Of a stretch of 64,000 nt of DNA, positions 1 to 11,560 are shown piece after piece. How positions within the stretch are numbered: the stretch's first letter is position 1; each line of letters starts with the position of its first letter. The notes beneath the pieces are model-generated. The model saw only the letters and a program-made list of their open reading frames with translations, was not told the origin of the DNA and searched no databases. Where the stretch lies: positions 15,128,001 to 15,192,000 of the forward strand of contig OZ316896.1 in NCBI GenBank assembly GCA_973895155.1, read 5' to 3'. The translations under genes and the position numbers were made by a program. The DNA comes from Marsupella aquatica. Lineage: Eukaryota; Marchantiophyta.

Positions 1-96
1 TCCCCTCATGTGAAATCTCTTGTTTGTTTCGTTGTACACTCATATGTGCTGGACCTCAGGAAGGGCGCTTACAACCGAATCTTGGCTTGCTTGCAG

Positions 97-875
97 GTGT
101 CGCTAGGGGTGCAGGATGGCAAGATCTAGGGGCGCTGGTCAACTTGGCAACTTTCTATGGAGTGGGTGTTCCTGTCGGGGTTATCTCGGCCTTTTACTTT
201 ACATGGGGAGGAAAGGTTTGATTTCTTGTCCCAAGTTCCCAATGAACTCATCTGTCCTGTACGAAGAAACGGTTGACACTCGAATCACGTGGACTCAGGA
301 TGACATAATTATGTGGTCTCCTCTCCCCTTTCCTACTTGACAGGTCGGTACTGGTTAAATTACTTCGTAACTCTTGGCCGGGCTTTCTGTTGTTTTTGTA
401 GGGTCTCTTCACTGGTCTTATTGTGGGCCTGGGACTACAAATGCTGGCATTAGTAATTATCACTTTCAGGACCAATTGGGTGAAACAGGTGGGCTCACTT
501 TCTACCGAGACTAAATTATCGTTTCCTGTACACTGAACAGTATTGACAAGCTCGACCCTTGTCTCTGCTCTCCTGATGCTACGAAGGCCAAATCATTCCG
601 AGCTTGAATACTGAGTGTGTGAATGATATGATCCTAGGCTCAAAAAGCTGCAGCTCTAGCGCACCATGCAGAGGCAGCACTGGACGATCCAGAGAAAGTT
701 CTGATTGAGGATCATAATTGTGATAAGGTATGCTTTTGTGGAAAGATGTGAACCCATTTAGATAACTCGAAGCTGATGATATTGGTGCTACAAAAATTAT
801 CATCTCAATTCAGATTCATTCTTGGAACTTCACTTCCTTCTGACAAATGCTTGCTCCTCGCAGGCTAGAGGTTGA
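97..875 (+). CDS. MATE (multidrug and toxic compound extrusion) transporter, 3' part only
   Basis: These are the last four exons of a MATE/DETOXIFICATION-family transporter; the 5' exons lie outside the window. Exons 97-215, 402-488, 638-727 and 864-875 join in frame with GT-AG introns and end at a TGA. Seen: the family signature GVARGAGWQ, then a membrane segment (LVNLATFYGVGVPVGVI), a second one (GLFTGLIVGLGLQMLALVII) and TFRTNWVKQ, the usual start of the short cytosolic tail in plant MATEs. The tail is acidic and ends ARG. MATE proteins have 12 membrane helices and export metabolites, citrate or xenobiotics in exchange for protons or sodium; these exons cover roughly helices 11-12. The substrate cannot be told from this fragment. 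The first base pair of the exon at 97 completes a codon from a missing upstream exon. Confidence 0.85.
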
Positions 876-1457
876 TGTGGTGGATTTGTGTGAGACTCTA
901 CAGATGCTTTTGGATGGGTGTTACTCCTGAGTAGTATCGGAAGAGATAAGCTTTGTTGTGTCATAACTTGGGCTTATGTATACATTTGAACAGCAAGTGG
1001 GCGGAAGAGGAGCCCCACTGTCTATACCCAACACGCAGAAAAAATACCAATTACAGTTACGTCGTGAGTCGTGTTTTTCTGCTTTCAGTCCATCTGCTGT
1101 GGAGCAAAATGTCAGCTTCTACAGAGTAGGTGACCAAAAGATGTCATGAATGACTAAATTTTCAAATAAAGGGGTTTATAAAGGTGCAGTTTCCACATTG
1201 TACATTACCCCAATGTCGCTGCGCATTCACACTATTCATTGACCTACTCTCGAATCTGCTTTCGGTTTACTAAGTGTTCTTTTTCGTAAGCTAGAACCTC
1301 AACTTTCAGCTGCGGTTCATTGTGATCTTTGATGATCTAAATGGGCCTCACGTTTACTTCAGCTTACAAATGTTTCTGCACGAGTAGAGATTTAATTTGG
1401 AACATTGACTCGGCTTAACAGAGATCAGGTTAACAGTTCTACAGTTTGTACAGCGGA

Positions 1458-1561
1458 CAATTGTTACTCCACGATGAAAGGATCTCTATGATTCTTGTTA
1501 CAAAATTAGCAATTGTTACTCCACGATGAAAGGATCTCTATGATTCTTGGTACAAAATTAG
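1458..1561. repeat. 52-bp tandem duplication (2 copies)
   Basis: Copies at 1458-1509 and 1510-1561 differ by a single base; both start CAATTGTTACTCC and end CAAAATTAG. The near identity points to a recent local duplication downstream of the MATE gene. Confidence 0.95.
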
Positions 1562-1865
1562 CAGTAATACACGGCACTCAAAAACGATGGGGCGCGTTTG
1601 TGTCGCTTCATTGTGATAGCCAGTCTCAGCAGCTGTGTTACTACTTCTCTGCTTTATCATTGACTGTGCTCAAGCCAAAGTCAGTGCCTTGAAAGCAAAT
1701 TTTCCAAACATCCCCATCTAGTTTCAGCTGGCCTGTCAGACAGTATGTACCGCCCAAGAATTGTTACATCCTTTGTAACTCACGGGTCCTAGTTTACGTG
1801 CTGCTACATTTACTCATGTGTTGGAGTCTATGTTCTGACAAATGTACTAATGTGTTGTTATTTAG

Positions 1866-2018
1866 GTTCTGGCTGATCCACTGACATTCCTTTCTGAATA
1901 TAGAGCTTGGAAGGAGAATTTAATTAAGACTGTATCGAATAGGACCAAGCTCCTAGATGATTTAGGAGCTGATAGCTTGGGTGGAATCCTCAGTTACAGT
2001 AGTTGTACGGCAGCTTGA
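1866..2018 (+). other. Exon-like open frame, 50 codons plus stop
   Basis: After a plausible acceptor (TGTTATTTAG), a frame opens with VLADPLTFLSEYRAWKEN and runs to a TGA at 2016-2018. The composition looks protein-like and has no low-complexity stretch, but I recognise no family and cannot find a matching upstream exon. It could be the last exon of an unrecognised gene, a relic, or chance. Confidence 0.2.
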
Positions 2019-5000
2019 GAAAACAAACGGCAGGCTCGTAGTGGCCCAAGTTGAGAAGCCAAAATACCATTGTTTTGTCTACAGAGGTTGCCATTCGGAT
2101 TCCTTGGAATGTTCAACTCCTGCACAGCCCTGCAAAAACTCTTCTCCAGAGTAACGAGAGGACTACCATATTGTAGGCCTCGCTGATCTACACAAGAACC
2201 TGGTCAAAATTCCAAGTTTTTAAGCTTGTGTAAGCTTCACAGGTTGAGTTTTTTAATAATACCTCGCTAGCTATCAAAAAATGTGCATTATACAGTCGCC
2301 CTGTCAACTTTTCACTGAAATATACTGATCTAATTGATAGAGCCAATCCATCTTGTTAGTTGCTTTCGACAACGATTCCTGTGTTTCATCCTATTGATAG
2401 ACTATAGTGAACAGCTTCGACTGATACAGTCGGTCTCATTCAATCAACATGAAGGGTCCACATATGTGCACTGGGAAACATTTCAAACCCAAGATCACAA
2501 AAAGCTGAGGCAAAATACCGCGAATTGATTATTTGTAAAACATTGGGGCAGAAAGACATTTGTTACCAGAGACCAGAAGAAAACTGTCGACAATAGGAAG
2601 ATAATAAAAGTACTGAAGAAACCACACTCATCGAATTTCAAGACTAGAAAAGCCACACAAATGTCCAACAAAGGCCCGTGCTTGACAGCTACTCACACCC
2701 TTAATATAACGAGCAAGTTATTACACACTTCAAAGTCAATGCATGAAAGGTACAGACGCTCATCCACGAGCTGCAAAGCAAACTCTTCATATTTTGACAG
2801 CTCAGACATGACAGACTTGAACTGTGCAAGTGTTCAAAATCAGAAGCTAAACAGAGGCCTAGTAATCAAAGTGGCGCCCACATGGCAGTCATAAGTAACC
2901 TAGGACTCAAACCAAGCAAAAAATTAGTGTCAAGCCTGGAATCGACACCAATCTGAAGATTAAACTATACAAATCCAGGAAAACCAATCCAAAAAAGCTC
3001 ACCGAAGATCGTTTTCTCTTTACTTTGCAAAACACACCATCTCATGAAAGAAGCAAGGTTCAAACTGCGAAGAAAACGAAAGGCGTGGAGAGATCTCCAA
3101 AGGAGAGGGTCGGTCTGGGATTAGAATAGAGGTTCCTTCCCATGGGCACCACCTCTGTTTGAACCCCGAATACTTCAGCTTTGGCTACTCTGTTCTGCAA
3201 CTGGGGCGGGATGGGACGAGAGTCCGTCACTGATATATGGTGCACTCTATCGCTGTTTTGCAATTTCGTTCCACGCGCAACGAAGAGAGGTTGACGTCAC
3301 ACCTTCCTTTGCCGGGCAGAAGGGACGAAGCTCACTGCATAAGAAGCACCGCATCACCGTGCCGTCGTAACCCACACTGCAGCTTTCGAAGGCTTTGTTT
3401 GTAGCAATTAAACCATCAAGAGGAGACGTAGGCCGGGAAAAAACTGGAGTTTCCACTGTGAGTGGTGGGGGCGTTGGTAGAGGTGGACCCCGAGGACGTC
3501 CTCTACAGACCTGAAAACGAGCTCACCATGATCAAGCTGCGACGAATTGTGCGCAGTCTGCCTTAACATTCAATTTTAATGCTTTTGAAGAGCTCATCGC
3601 TAGCAATGAATATCGATATGTGCGATAGATTCTAAAATGGCATTAGCCTACCTAGGGGGCGACTTGACAAACGTGCCTTGCCAAGTCGCCCACCAGTTGG
3701 GTTAACGCCACTTCGAGACTGACCCAGAGTGAATCATCAGCACGTTCTGCAGTATATTTTATGGTCGGATCCCTTGTGGAGGAACAACGTAGTCCAGTAG
3801 AAACCTGTCTGGAGGTTCGTTGCTTCTCTCCAAACTCATCCTGCTCTTGAGAGTTCATGAGGAGCAGCGCCAGGACACGTTTGTACTTTCGAAGTGAGTG
3901 CTTGCTTCTTGATTTTTTGATCGAGGATGCTGAGCACTTAGGCCTCGGAATTCGATGTGTCAGGGGCGATGACGAATGGTCACAGTTGCTGCAGCTCAGG
4001 ACGATGTTCTGTCAGAGATACCACTACGTCACCACGTCGAAGTCCTTCTAACACGATAATGTTGGTCGGTCGATCCCCCGGTAGCTAAAATTTCGGGGAT
4101 CGTTGTGATCGAAGGAGACGGGATTTTTTTCCATTGGAGTGAAAGGAAAAGCATCCCGTTCAGTCATTCATGGAATTTGCCAAACGATGTGTAATTGAAT
4201 GTCCTCTGCAGTCATTTTCTCTCTCGGTTCGCAATCCTGTCAGATCCACCTGTAATGACCGCTCACGATATTACGTTTCTAGATATATTGTCGTGATTGG
4301 TTGGAAAGCGGTGACCTACAAATTTGTGCTGCGTCTTTCAAGCAGGTTCAGAAATAAACATTTAGGTGAACATTTTATGCCTCTGACCGCATCTAGTCAA
4401 GGAGCTGCGTGACCATCTCGTGCTATCTAGAGTTTGTCACAGGTGAAATGATTGCATTGACTGGTAGGTGCAAGGTTCTTCATTTATTTGGGTCTGTTTA
4501 TGCTGCCGCCCAATGTCTGCGGGTATCAGCATCGACTGTAAATGACTCCGTTAATTTTGTCTTTCTTTGGGCAATTCGACCGAGAGCTCAGCATCCGTTG
4601 ATTGTGGCAAACGAATTTCTAACTTTTGGAGGGTGAGAGCAGCATTCGGAGCAGTGTGCAACACAAGGTACGAGCGAATCTACAATATTAAATAAAAACA
4701 CAACTTCTAAAGATTACGTAGAATAACAGAAAGACAAGAGATTAAGCCAAGAAATGAACAGGACTCTACAAGACATACACAACTTAAGCTAAGAAACGAT
4801 AACATTGTGCTACAGTCGAAGACGAGACAAGACGAGACAAGACAAGATGAGAGTACCTGTACATACATTAATGAAATAATTCAAAACACTCCGATACAAA
4901 CGGAATCGACAAACGAACCAGACGGAGATGAAAGGCAACTAGAGACGCTAGCTAGTGAACCCGGATAAAATTGCAATATCGACAAATCAACCAAATGAAT

Positions 5001-5461
5001 CAAACATTACACTGCAGAAGAGCAGACCGGACGAGAAAGAATGGATGTGCTGACCGAATTCGATTCATTCACATTTATTGATTCTCATTCGTGAAATCAT
5101 GTGGACTGCCTTCTGTCCACCCAAAAAACCAGGAGCGGAGAATAAACTTGAGCAACAGTTCCCAATGCCCAGAGACATTCAGAGCTCTATGAAGGCCATG
5201 TGGCGGGAAGGTCGAGGTTGAGAAAAAGTGTCAACGGGATAACGGCTAAAATGGCAATGATAAAGAATGAGAAGGATACAAAACACAGGACGCGAGGGAA
5301 AAAAATGTCAACAGAGAAGTTATCATGAACGAATAACATTGATCTAGTCCAAGACACTAGCTATGCTCTTGTGAAAATGTCTAGCACATTTCCTGGTGAT
5401 TGATTTCTAGCTCAATTCGATCCCCGACTGCTTGTCAGAAAGCCATATTCTTAAAACGTCA

Positions 5462-5689
5462 TCAACATTTATTTCTTGCTTTCAGAATCCGTGATATTAA
5501 CTTCACTCGACCGAGAACCGAGAACATGAGCCGCTGTATCAGATTCGGTGGCACGACCGAAGAACACAGTACGTTTCGTTGGTCATTTTGATCAATTTCC
5601 CACGTTTGACCGGCCATGTTCTTGACCTCGACGGAGCCTAGAATCCGTTCTTGGAGCACCTCTGTTACTTTAGTTAGAATGGTCTGCAT
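5462..5689 (-). CDS. Hypothetical short ORF divergent from the RINGv gene
   Basis: A 75-codon minus-strand frame begins MQTILTKVTEVLQERILG and contains VEVKNMAGQTWEIDQ. Its ATG is 58 bp from the ATG of the RINGv gene on the other strand, so the two could share a bidirectional promoter. A possible donor (GTCGA/GTGAAG) near 5517 would make this a first exon, but no downstream exon could be found. The family is not recognised. It could also be chance sequence in the RINGv 5' region. Confidence 0.22.
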   Translation of the reverse strand: MQTILTKVTEVLQERILGSVEVKNMAGQTWEIDQNDQRNVLCSSVVPPNLIQRLMFSVLGRVKLISRILKARNKC

Positions 5690-5747
5690 GCTGCATCATC
5701 TTGGATTTGGGCGATGACTGCGAGTCCTCGTTTCCGAAGCAGCCACC

Positions 5748-7694
5748 ATGGATGCTGCCGATGAGGCACCGGAGAAGACAGCTTTGGTGAGAAACTTGGT
5801 TCCAGACGGGGCAGGGATCCCAGTAGAATCGCTAGAAGGCGGAAGCGACGGAGGCAGGCAGAGGAGCGACCTGATTTGGCCACCCTTAGAAGAAGAGTCT
5901 TCATGGCAGGAGCATGGCTGTTTCAACCATCCCGCTTTACCGAAGAAGGGAAAAGAAGTACTTGCAGACCGTGCATCTACGGGGGTGCGAGCGAGTAGCA
6001 ACAGTGAAAACATTTCACATGTCTTCGACGTTGCTCAAGATAGCTCAGCCTCCGACACGCTAGATCTGGATATAGAGATCGGGAATCATGTCGATAACGC
6101 TCCTGAGGCAACGGCAACCTCGGAAGGTGGAAACGATGGAGAAACGCACAGGATCAACCACATCTCGCTAGTACCATTAGAGGTGCAGTCTTTCGAGCAG
6201 CAGCCTGCTGACCATCCCAATGGCAATTCCAATCGTCCCCATCCACCGAAGGGAAAAGAATTACTTGTGGGTGCAGTTGCGGGAGCGGGAGTGGGTGACA
6301 AAAGCGAAAGCGTTATACATATTTTCGAAGGTCAAGATAGCTCAGACGGCAATCTGAATCTGGACATAGAGAAAGGGAAAATTGTCTATAATGTCGACGC
6401 AATAGGAGGGAAAGACGTTGAGACTGGCCCTCGTTATCCTCACCAGCTTGACAACGACGATGACTCTGTTTGCCGTATTTGTCACCTGAACTCTGCGGCG
6501 GGTGAGATTGTCAACCTCGGATGCGCTTGCAAACTCGACTTGGGTCAAGCCCACAAGCGGTGCGCCAATACGTGGTTCGCCTTCAGAGGCAAACTGTAAG
6601 GATCTCTCTCTCGCTCTCTGTGACCATCGCAATTTCGACTGTGTGGTGGCAAAGTAGCGCATGTCGGTGCGTGGGTCGGAAATCTTTATCGACGATTGAA
6701 TTGAGTTCCAATTTCTACCCCTGGCTTTGATTTCATTTGTGGTCCGCTGAGAACTGTAATGGGGCATTGCCATTGGTCTAACAGATTTATGTGTTTAGTT
6801 ATATGTATATAAAAAGAGAGAGATACATAGTCCGTGTGATGGATCTGCTCTTGGGCTATTCTAGGATTTGCGGGCTATTCTAGGATTTGTGAGATTTCTC
6901 TGCAACTATATCAGAACAGATAGAGCAGCGGCCTTTTGTGAGGCTTTTGTTTCGCGTTCTGTAACTACGAGAGGCTATTTTATCTATTTGTCACAATTAT
7001 GGACTCTCCAAACTCTAGAATAACTACTAACTCAAATGTCAACGATTGCTACAAACCTTGTCTAGTAAGTGTGCTTGACTGAATTCACAGGGCTCCTCTT
7101 TAGTGAAGAAATTAGTCTTGAGTCTGTCTTATTTTCACTGTACCCTTTTGAGACTTGCAAGTCAGTCATCTCTGAGAGTTTGAGTCTTTAAAGATACAGG
7201 TGAATCACATGCAGAGACCAGTTCTTGGTCTAATTGAGCTTTTGCATTCATAACAGCTATCTGTTCAGAACGAGGCACCAGTAACATTAACGATGTAAGC
7301 ATTGTTGGAAGTAGCAACATTTGCAACTTCTAGCTCATCTAAACCCAACCTCCTTGGAATTTTGTCTGATTTCCGACAGAGTCCGTATCAAGACGCTTAT
7401 GAGAACGTTTGAAGTGAGATTGAAGCTTCGGTGTGGCTTTGTTAATGCAGGGAATGTGAAATCTGTGGGGAGCTAACACAAAATTTTAAGACTCCAGACC
7501 TTATGACGGCTCAGGGCAACCTTGACGACCTCCCAGATACAGTCATAGTTAACATTCGTTATGGTGCAATTGCTCGCTGGTTGTGCATCCGCCTCGTCGT
7601 GATCTGCTTAGTCTGGGTCGCAGTCATATTTCTCCTGTACAAATTCCTCGTTCCGGCCTTAAAAAAAGCTTCTTATAAAGGGACTGCACATTAG
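5748..7694 (+). CDS. RINGv (MARCH-type C4HC3) E3 ubiquitin ligase with one C-terminal membrane helix
   Basis: Two exons, 5748-6595 and 7451-7694, with a GT-AG intron that splits the zinc-binding domain, give 363 residues. The domain is a RING variant with C4HC3 spacing: C242 and C245 (VCRICH), C259 and C261 (GCAC), H269 and C272 (AHKRC), C285 and C288 (ECEIC). It is followed by the family's WF..RG signature upstream of the last pair and by a hydrophobic helix at about 331-350 (LVVICLVWVAVIFLLYKFLV). Family knowledge: such proteins anchor in endomembranes and transfer ubiquitin to membrane proteins with an E2. The N-terminal 230 residues are acidic, probably disordered, and contain two diverged copies of a unit of about 100 residues (about 26-122 and 122-220), sharing GKE(V/L)L, H(V/I)F and LDIE. 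The start is the first ATG of the frame, in context GCCACCATGG. Confidence 0.88.
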
Positions 7695-7810
7695 CAGCTA
7701 TTTGGGGAGAATCAGCATTATCATAATTATCAAGTGAAGAACTATTTTTTCAATTTCTTCTATCTACTGTAACTCTCCGGCAGTTCCATGACCGAATAAC
7801 TTGTAGAGAC

Positions 7811-7978
7811 AACCCTTGAAGACCACCCAGATAGTCGTTACCGTGCATCGGCCTCTGACTTGGTGATCATCTGCTTACTCTGCATCATCCAGTCTTTCTC
7901 GTGTACGATGTCTTCTTTCCTATTGTGGCTTTAGATTAAAAGAGCTTCTGATAATAGCGGGACTTTATTTTAGCAGCT
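7811..7978 (+). pseudogene. Decayed tandem copy of the RINGv terminal exon
   Basis: About 115 bp after the RINGv stop, the DNA again follows the last exon. Matching blocks are ACCCAGATA..GTC, GTGCATC.GCCTC, GTGATCTGCTTA, TTTCTC.TGTAC, AAAGAGCTTCT.ATAA, GGGACT and TTAGCAGCT, in the same order and strand. Deletions and substitutions break the frame, so it cannot encode the membrane tail. It shows that the 3' end of the gene was duplicated locally and then lost function. Confidence 0.75.
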
Positions 7979-8403
7979 CGAAAGAATCTTCGTCATTCCT
8001 TGTAGAAGCAAAAGAGCTCTCGAAAGCGTTCACCAACGAAGTGAATGAAACATTTAACAGTTGTTTCGATCGGCCTCTCCGTCGATTCCATAATTATGCA
8101 AACAGTATGTAGATCGACAGGTCTAGATTTGATATCCACAACTTGTATATCGATCGATACCATGTCACATGTACACCTATTGGGTATTGCGAGGTACTGC
8201 TATGGGCACGCTTGCACATTGTTGTTGCCATGATTGACCCTAAGTATTTATGCATGTGCAAGACATTACTCCATTCATTCTGAAGTCATTTATTCAACTA
8301 CACCTGCCCATATAAAAGCCCCATTCCCTGCCTTGCATCTCAAGCCAGGTGGAGCAGTACTCCATTTTTAGTGAAAGTGAACCTGTGCATTAGATATGGA
8401 CAT

Positions 8404-8595
8404 CTAGGGATAACCCTTATCGCATTTGATAATGAGAGCGAACCCTTATTGCATTTGACAATGAGAGCTACGGATAACCCCTAGCTCTTTCTAGGTGCAC
8501 TAGGGATAACCCTTATCGCATTTGATAATGAGAGCGAACCCTTATTGCATTTGACAATGAGAGCTAGGGATAACCCCTAGCTCTTTCTAGGTGCA
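8404..8595. repeat. 96-bp tandem repeat (2 copies) with internal subrepeats
   Basis: Copies at 8404-8499 and 8500-8595 are nearly identical and start CTAGGGATAACCCTTATC. Inside each copy the motif AACCCTTAT(C/T)GCATTTGA(T/C)AATGAGAGC occurs twice, so the array is a nested duplication with four subunits. Confidence 0.92.
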
Positions 8596-10332
8596 CTTGT
8601 GGTTTTATGTTGTTTCATTCTCCTTCTACTAGCTTGCTCCATCCCATTCAATCATCTGGTCTCTCGGTTTGCAATGATGCCCTTAGAAAACCTTATGGGA
8701 CATAACCCTCTACCCAGCCTGGTCCGCGCATTCTTAATTTATTCTCTGTGTTAGTGGTGTGCCTCATGGCCAACTTGACTGTAGGGTAACCCCTGGGCCC
8801 AAGGTTGTTAAGGGATGTATTCCCCAAGAGAGTGGGTTACAGCCATGGCCCCTGAGTGACCATGGATTAACAAGCATAAGCCCTGAGTGTAATTTTACTC
8901 CACATATGATTTGTTATTAAATTGTGCCTGAAATTGGGTAATCCTAGACTAGGCGGGCTAGCCAAGGGGGTTGAAAATCTCATAACCCCAAGACCAGGTT
9001 GGCAGTGGGGTAATAGCTCATAACCATTCAAGCAGAAATACAAAGAGAAAAGTACACATTCAAGGGGTTGAGGATCTATGGAATGATTTATTCATGAGCT
9101 GAAATTAAAAAGGAAATATCATATGAATTCAAGTTATTCAATAACTTTCTCCTAGGAGAGTGTGCACATGACAATCTGCTTCTCCTGATCAGAAATTTAG
9201 TACAACCCCAAAACAACTGATATCTTACTAGTAATTTTGCATTAGAAACCTACTTTTATGGTGTGGATCTAGAGTAAGTGAAGGGGCAAGGAATGAGACA
9301 AATCATATATAAATGTCAGAAGTAAGGAATCTTTTCCCTGCAACGTTCTTTTGTACTCACCTATATTTAAGTTCAAAAGAAGGGGTTAGTAGTCTATGGT
9401 TGGTAGGGATTAGCTAGTATGGAAAGGGGCAGATGCAATAGATGAGTAGGTTGGAGTCTCTATAGAGGTTGTGGTTTTAGCAACCCGACTGGTCTTTGCT
9501 GAAATAAGGGTCCCAACTATGGACATTTGGAGCTTGCCTGGCCTGGACCCTGCATGCTTTCTCTTTCTTGAGGATCCACTGACAATGGATTGGATTGAAT
9601 TGACAAGGGCCTAATGAACTAAATCTGCTCTCAAATTTGTTTGACTTCCTGTTCCCAAACTTCCTCTATCGTATTGTCAATAAATTGTCCCTCTATTTTT
9701 ATGTGGCATGCATGGCCACAAACAAGATGCCAATATACCTGCTGACAGAGAATGACAATCAATCACTGATATCAAGACTGCAAGTTTTGTCAACCAGGCA
9801 ATTTTATTGTCCCAATCAATCACAATTGTCAATGAAAGTAGTGGTCATCTAGTTTATGTGGTAAGTTTGAACCTTGGTTACCAAATGGGGGCCAGTTTTG
9901 TGGGGGTGTGGGTGGGGAGGACGCAGTACCTAATTCTTTCAGGCCGGAAAATGGCCAGGCAAAGTTTTTCAATAGCGGCCCTGCACGACTAGGCCAGTGG
10001 AGATGCTCTCAAGGGGACCCACCAAATGCCATATACGTTTGGGAAAACCTGGGCTAAATGTGGCCACCAGAACTCTTCTACAGTCAAGGCCAGTAGCCTC
10101 ATGAAACAAATGGCTGTGATGAAATCCCACTCTTCAAGCACTAGGGTAAGCTCTCTCTAAGCGCAAACTCCACATGGGCAAAAACTGGTTCAGTGCAAGG
10201 CATCCTTTTCTTCCCCCTTGTTTTACAGGGAATGTACACCGTTCTCTTTAGCACAAAATGGAATCATTTAGATAAACAACTACTTTACTAGTATTTTGTA
10301 CTCTACTAGAGTAGATAGGTTGTGCACTTATA

Positions 10333-10556
10333 AGTAAGTGCACAACCCCATCAGATTGCATTTGTTGATAAGTCCACACTTTTCTTAGTAGAGTAGAAAT
10401 TACACTCACGGAGCTGGACACCAAATATAAAGCAGGGATGCAATTATCAGTAAGAGCACAATCCCATCAGGTTGCATTTGTTGATAAGTGCACACTGCTC
10501 TTAGTAGAGTAGGAATTACACTCATGGAGTTGGACACCAAATGTAAAGCAGGGATG
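10333..10556. repeat. 116-bp tandem duplication (2 copies)
   Basis: Copies start at 10333 (AGTAAGTGCACAACCCC) and 10449 (AGTAAGAGCACAATCCC). Both run through TTGCATTTGTTGATAAGT to AAGCAGGGATG with scattered substitutions. Just downstream, ATTGTAGCATGCAAGGAAAC occurs twice more (about 10603 and 10659). Confidence 0.9.
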
Positions 10557-11104
10557 TACAGTTTACACCTTGTACAGTAGTAGAAGGTCTACTTCTTGGG
10601 GGTCATTGTAGCATGCAAGGAAACTGTAAGACTTTTAGACACTGCACTCCTTAGAGGTTATTGTAGCATGCAAGGAAACAGTAAAAAAAAATTCTCACAT
10701 CATCCCTAATTTTTCTATATCCAACTGCTCACAACCTGGTTCATACATTTTGGGACTCTTTTTTCTAGCGACCTCGCTAGCCATGTGGAGTAAAAAACAA
10801 ACACAAAAAATATAAAAGGTAGAAAAAAAAATTTAAAAAAAATTAAACCATTAATGTATCGCTAGCAAAATTCGTGTTTACTGGCATTATACAATACCTC
10901 CTTGGCACGGGCGGTTCGTTCCGTCCCTCGCTTTAGAGAACGACAGACCGGAACAACGCAGAACTCAACGCAACCATGCCTTGTTGTCCAGGCCGGAACG
11001 CGAGCTCAACCTCCGTTCGTCTCGTCGACGAGCCGCGAAATTAGGTTGTTCACGCAGGAGGAGAAAGGGCAGTGTGAATTGGATGGAGGGAGGCTCTTCT
11101 TCTC

Positions 11105-11560
11105 TTCTGCAGAAGAGCGAGTGGACGGAGTGGAAAGTTGAATTAGCTGATCGAATTGCGGGATGTTATGGTTCAGTGAGGCTTGAGTGACGTGAGTCTG
11201 GAAAGTCTGGAAATTCGGTTATTTGGTTCCAGGATTTCGAGCACAGGGAGACGAAGTAGTAAAAGAAGATCAAGAAGAGGAGGACGACAATTGCGACACC
11301 AAATGGAGGCAAGAGCAAAAGTGCGCGACATCCCTACCCCGGTGAGGCACGTTCGACTGGTCGACGGGTCGCGGAATGATTGATCAGCAGAGGGCGGTCG
11401 CGGTGGAGGAGAAGTGTGAAATGGAGAGAGGCTTTGCAGAAGAGCGAGTGGAAGGTTAGGCGATTGAATGACGGTAATGATATGGTTCAGTGAGCCTCGT
11501 TTTGCGTCCGATCAGTCGGTTATTTGGTTCTATGATTGTCGAGCACAGGGAGGAGGAGAA
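11105..11560. repeat. Diverged duplication of about 130-150 bp, copies about 330 bp apart
   Basis: The stretch GCAGAAGAGCGAGTGGA ... ATGGTTCAGTGAG ... TCGGTTATTTGGTTC ... TCGAGCACAGGGAG occurs at about 11107-11253 and again, diverged, at about 11436-11552. The region is GC-rich and purine-rich (GAGGAGGA tracts). Open frames here lack known domains, so I treat it as a non-coding or relic duplication. Confidence 0.7.

Larger units (their letters stand above)
876..5461. other. Gap: MATE 3' UTR and unassigned DNA
   Basis: No gene could be supported. Apart from the 52-bp tandem repeat and the exon-like frame listed separately, only short open frames without recognisable domains are seen, for example on the minus strand at 3060-3456 and 3652-3858. 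A short run of GAGACAAGAC-type repeats lies near 4820-4850. Confidence 0.5.

Noticed and set aside
24-340. Two overlapping short plus-strand frames at the window start
   Set aside because: One is the MATE exon read through its splice sites, the other an out-of-frame shadow.
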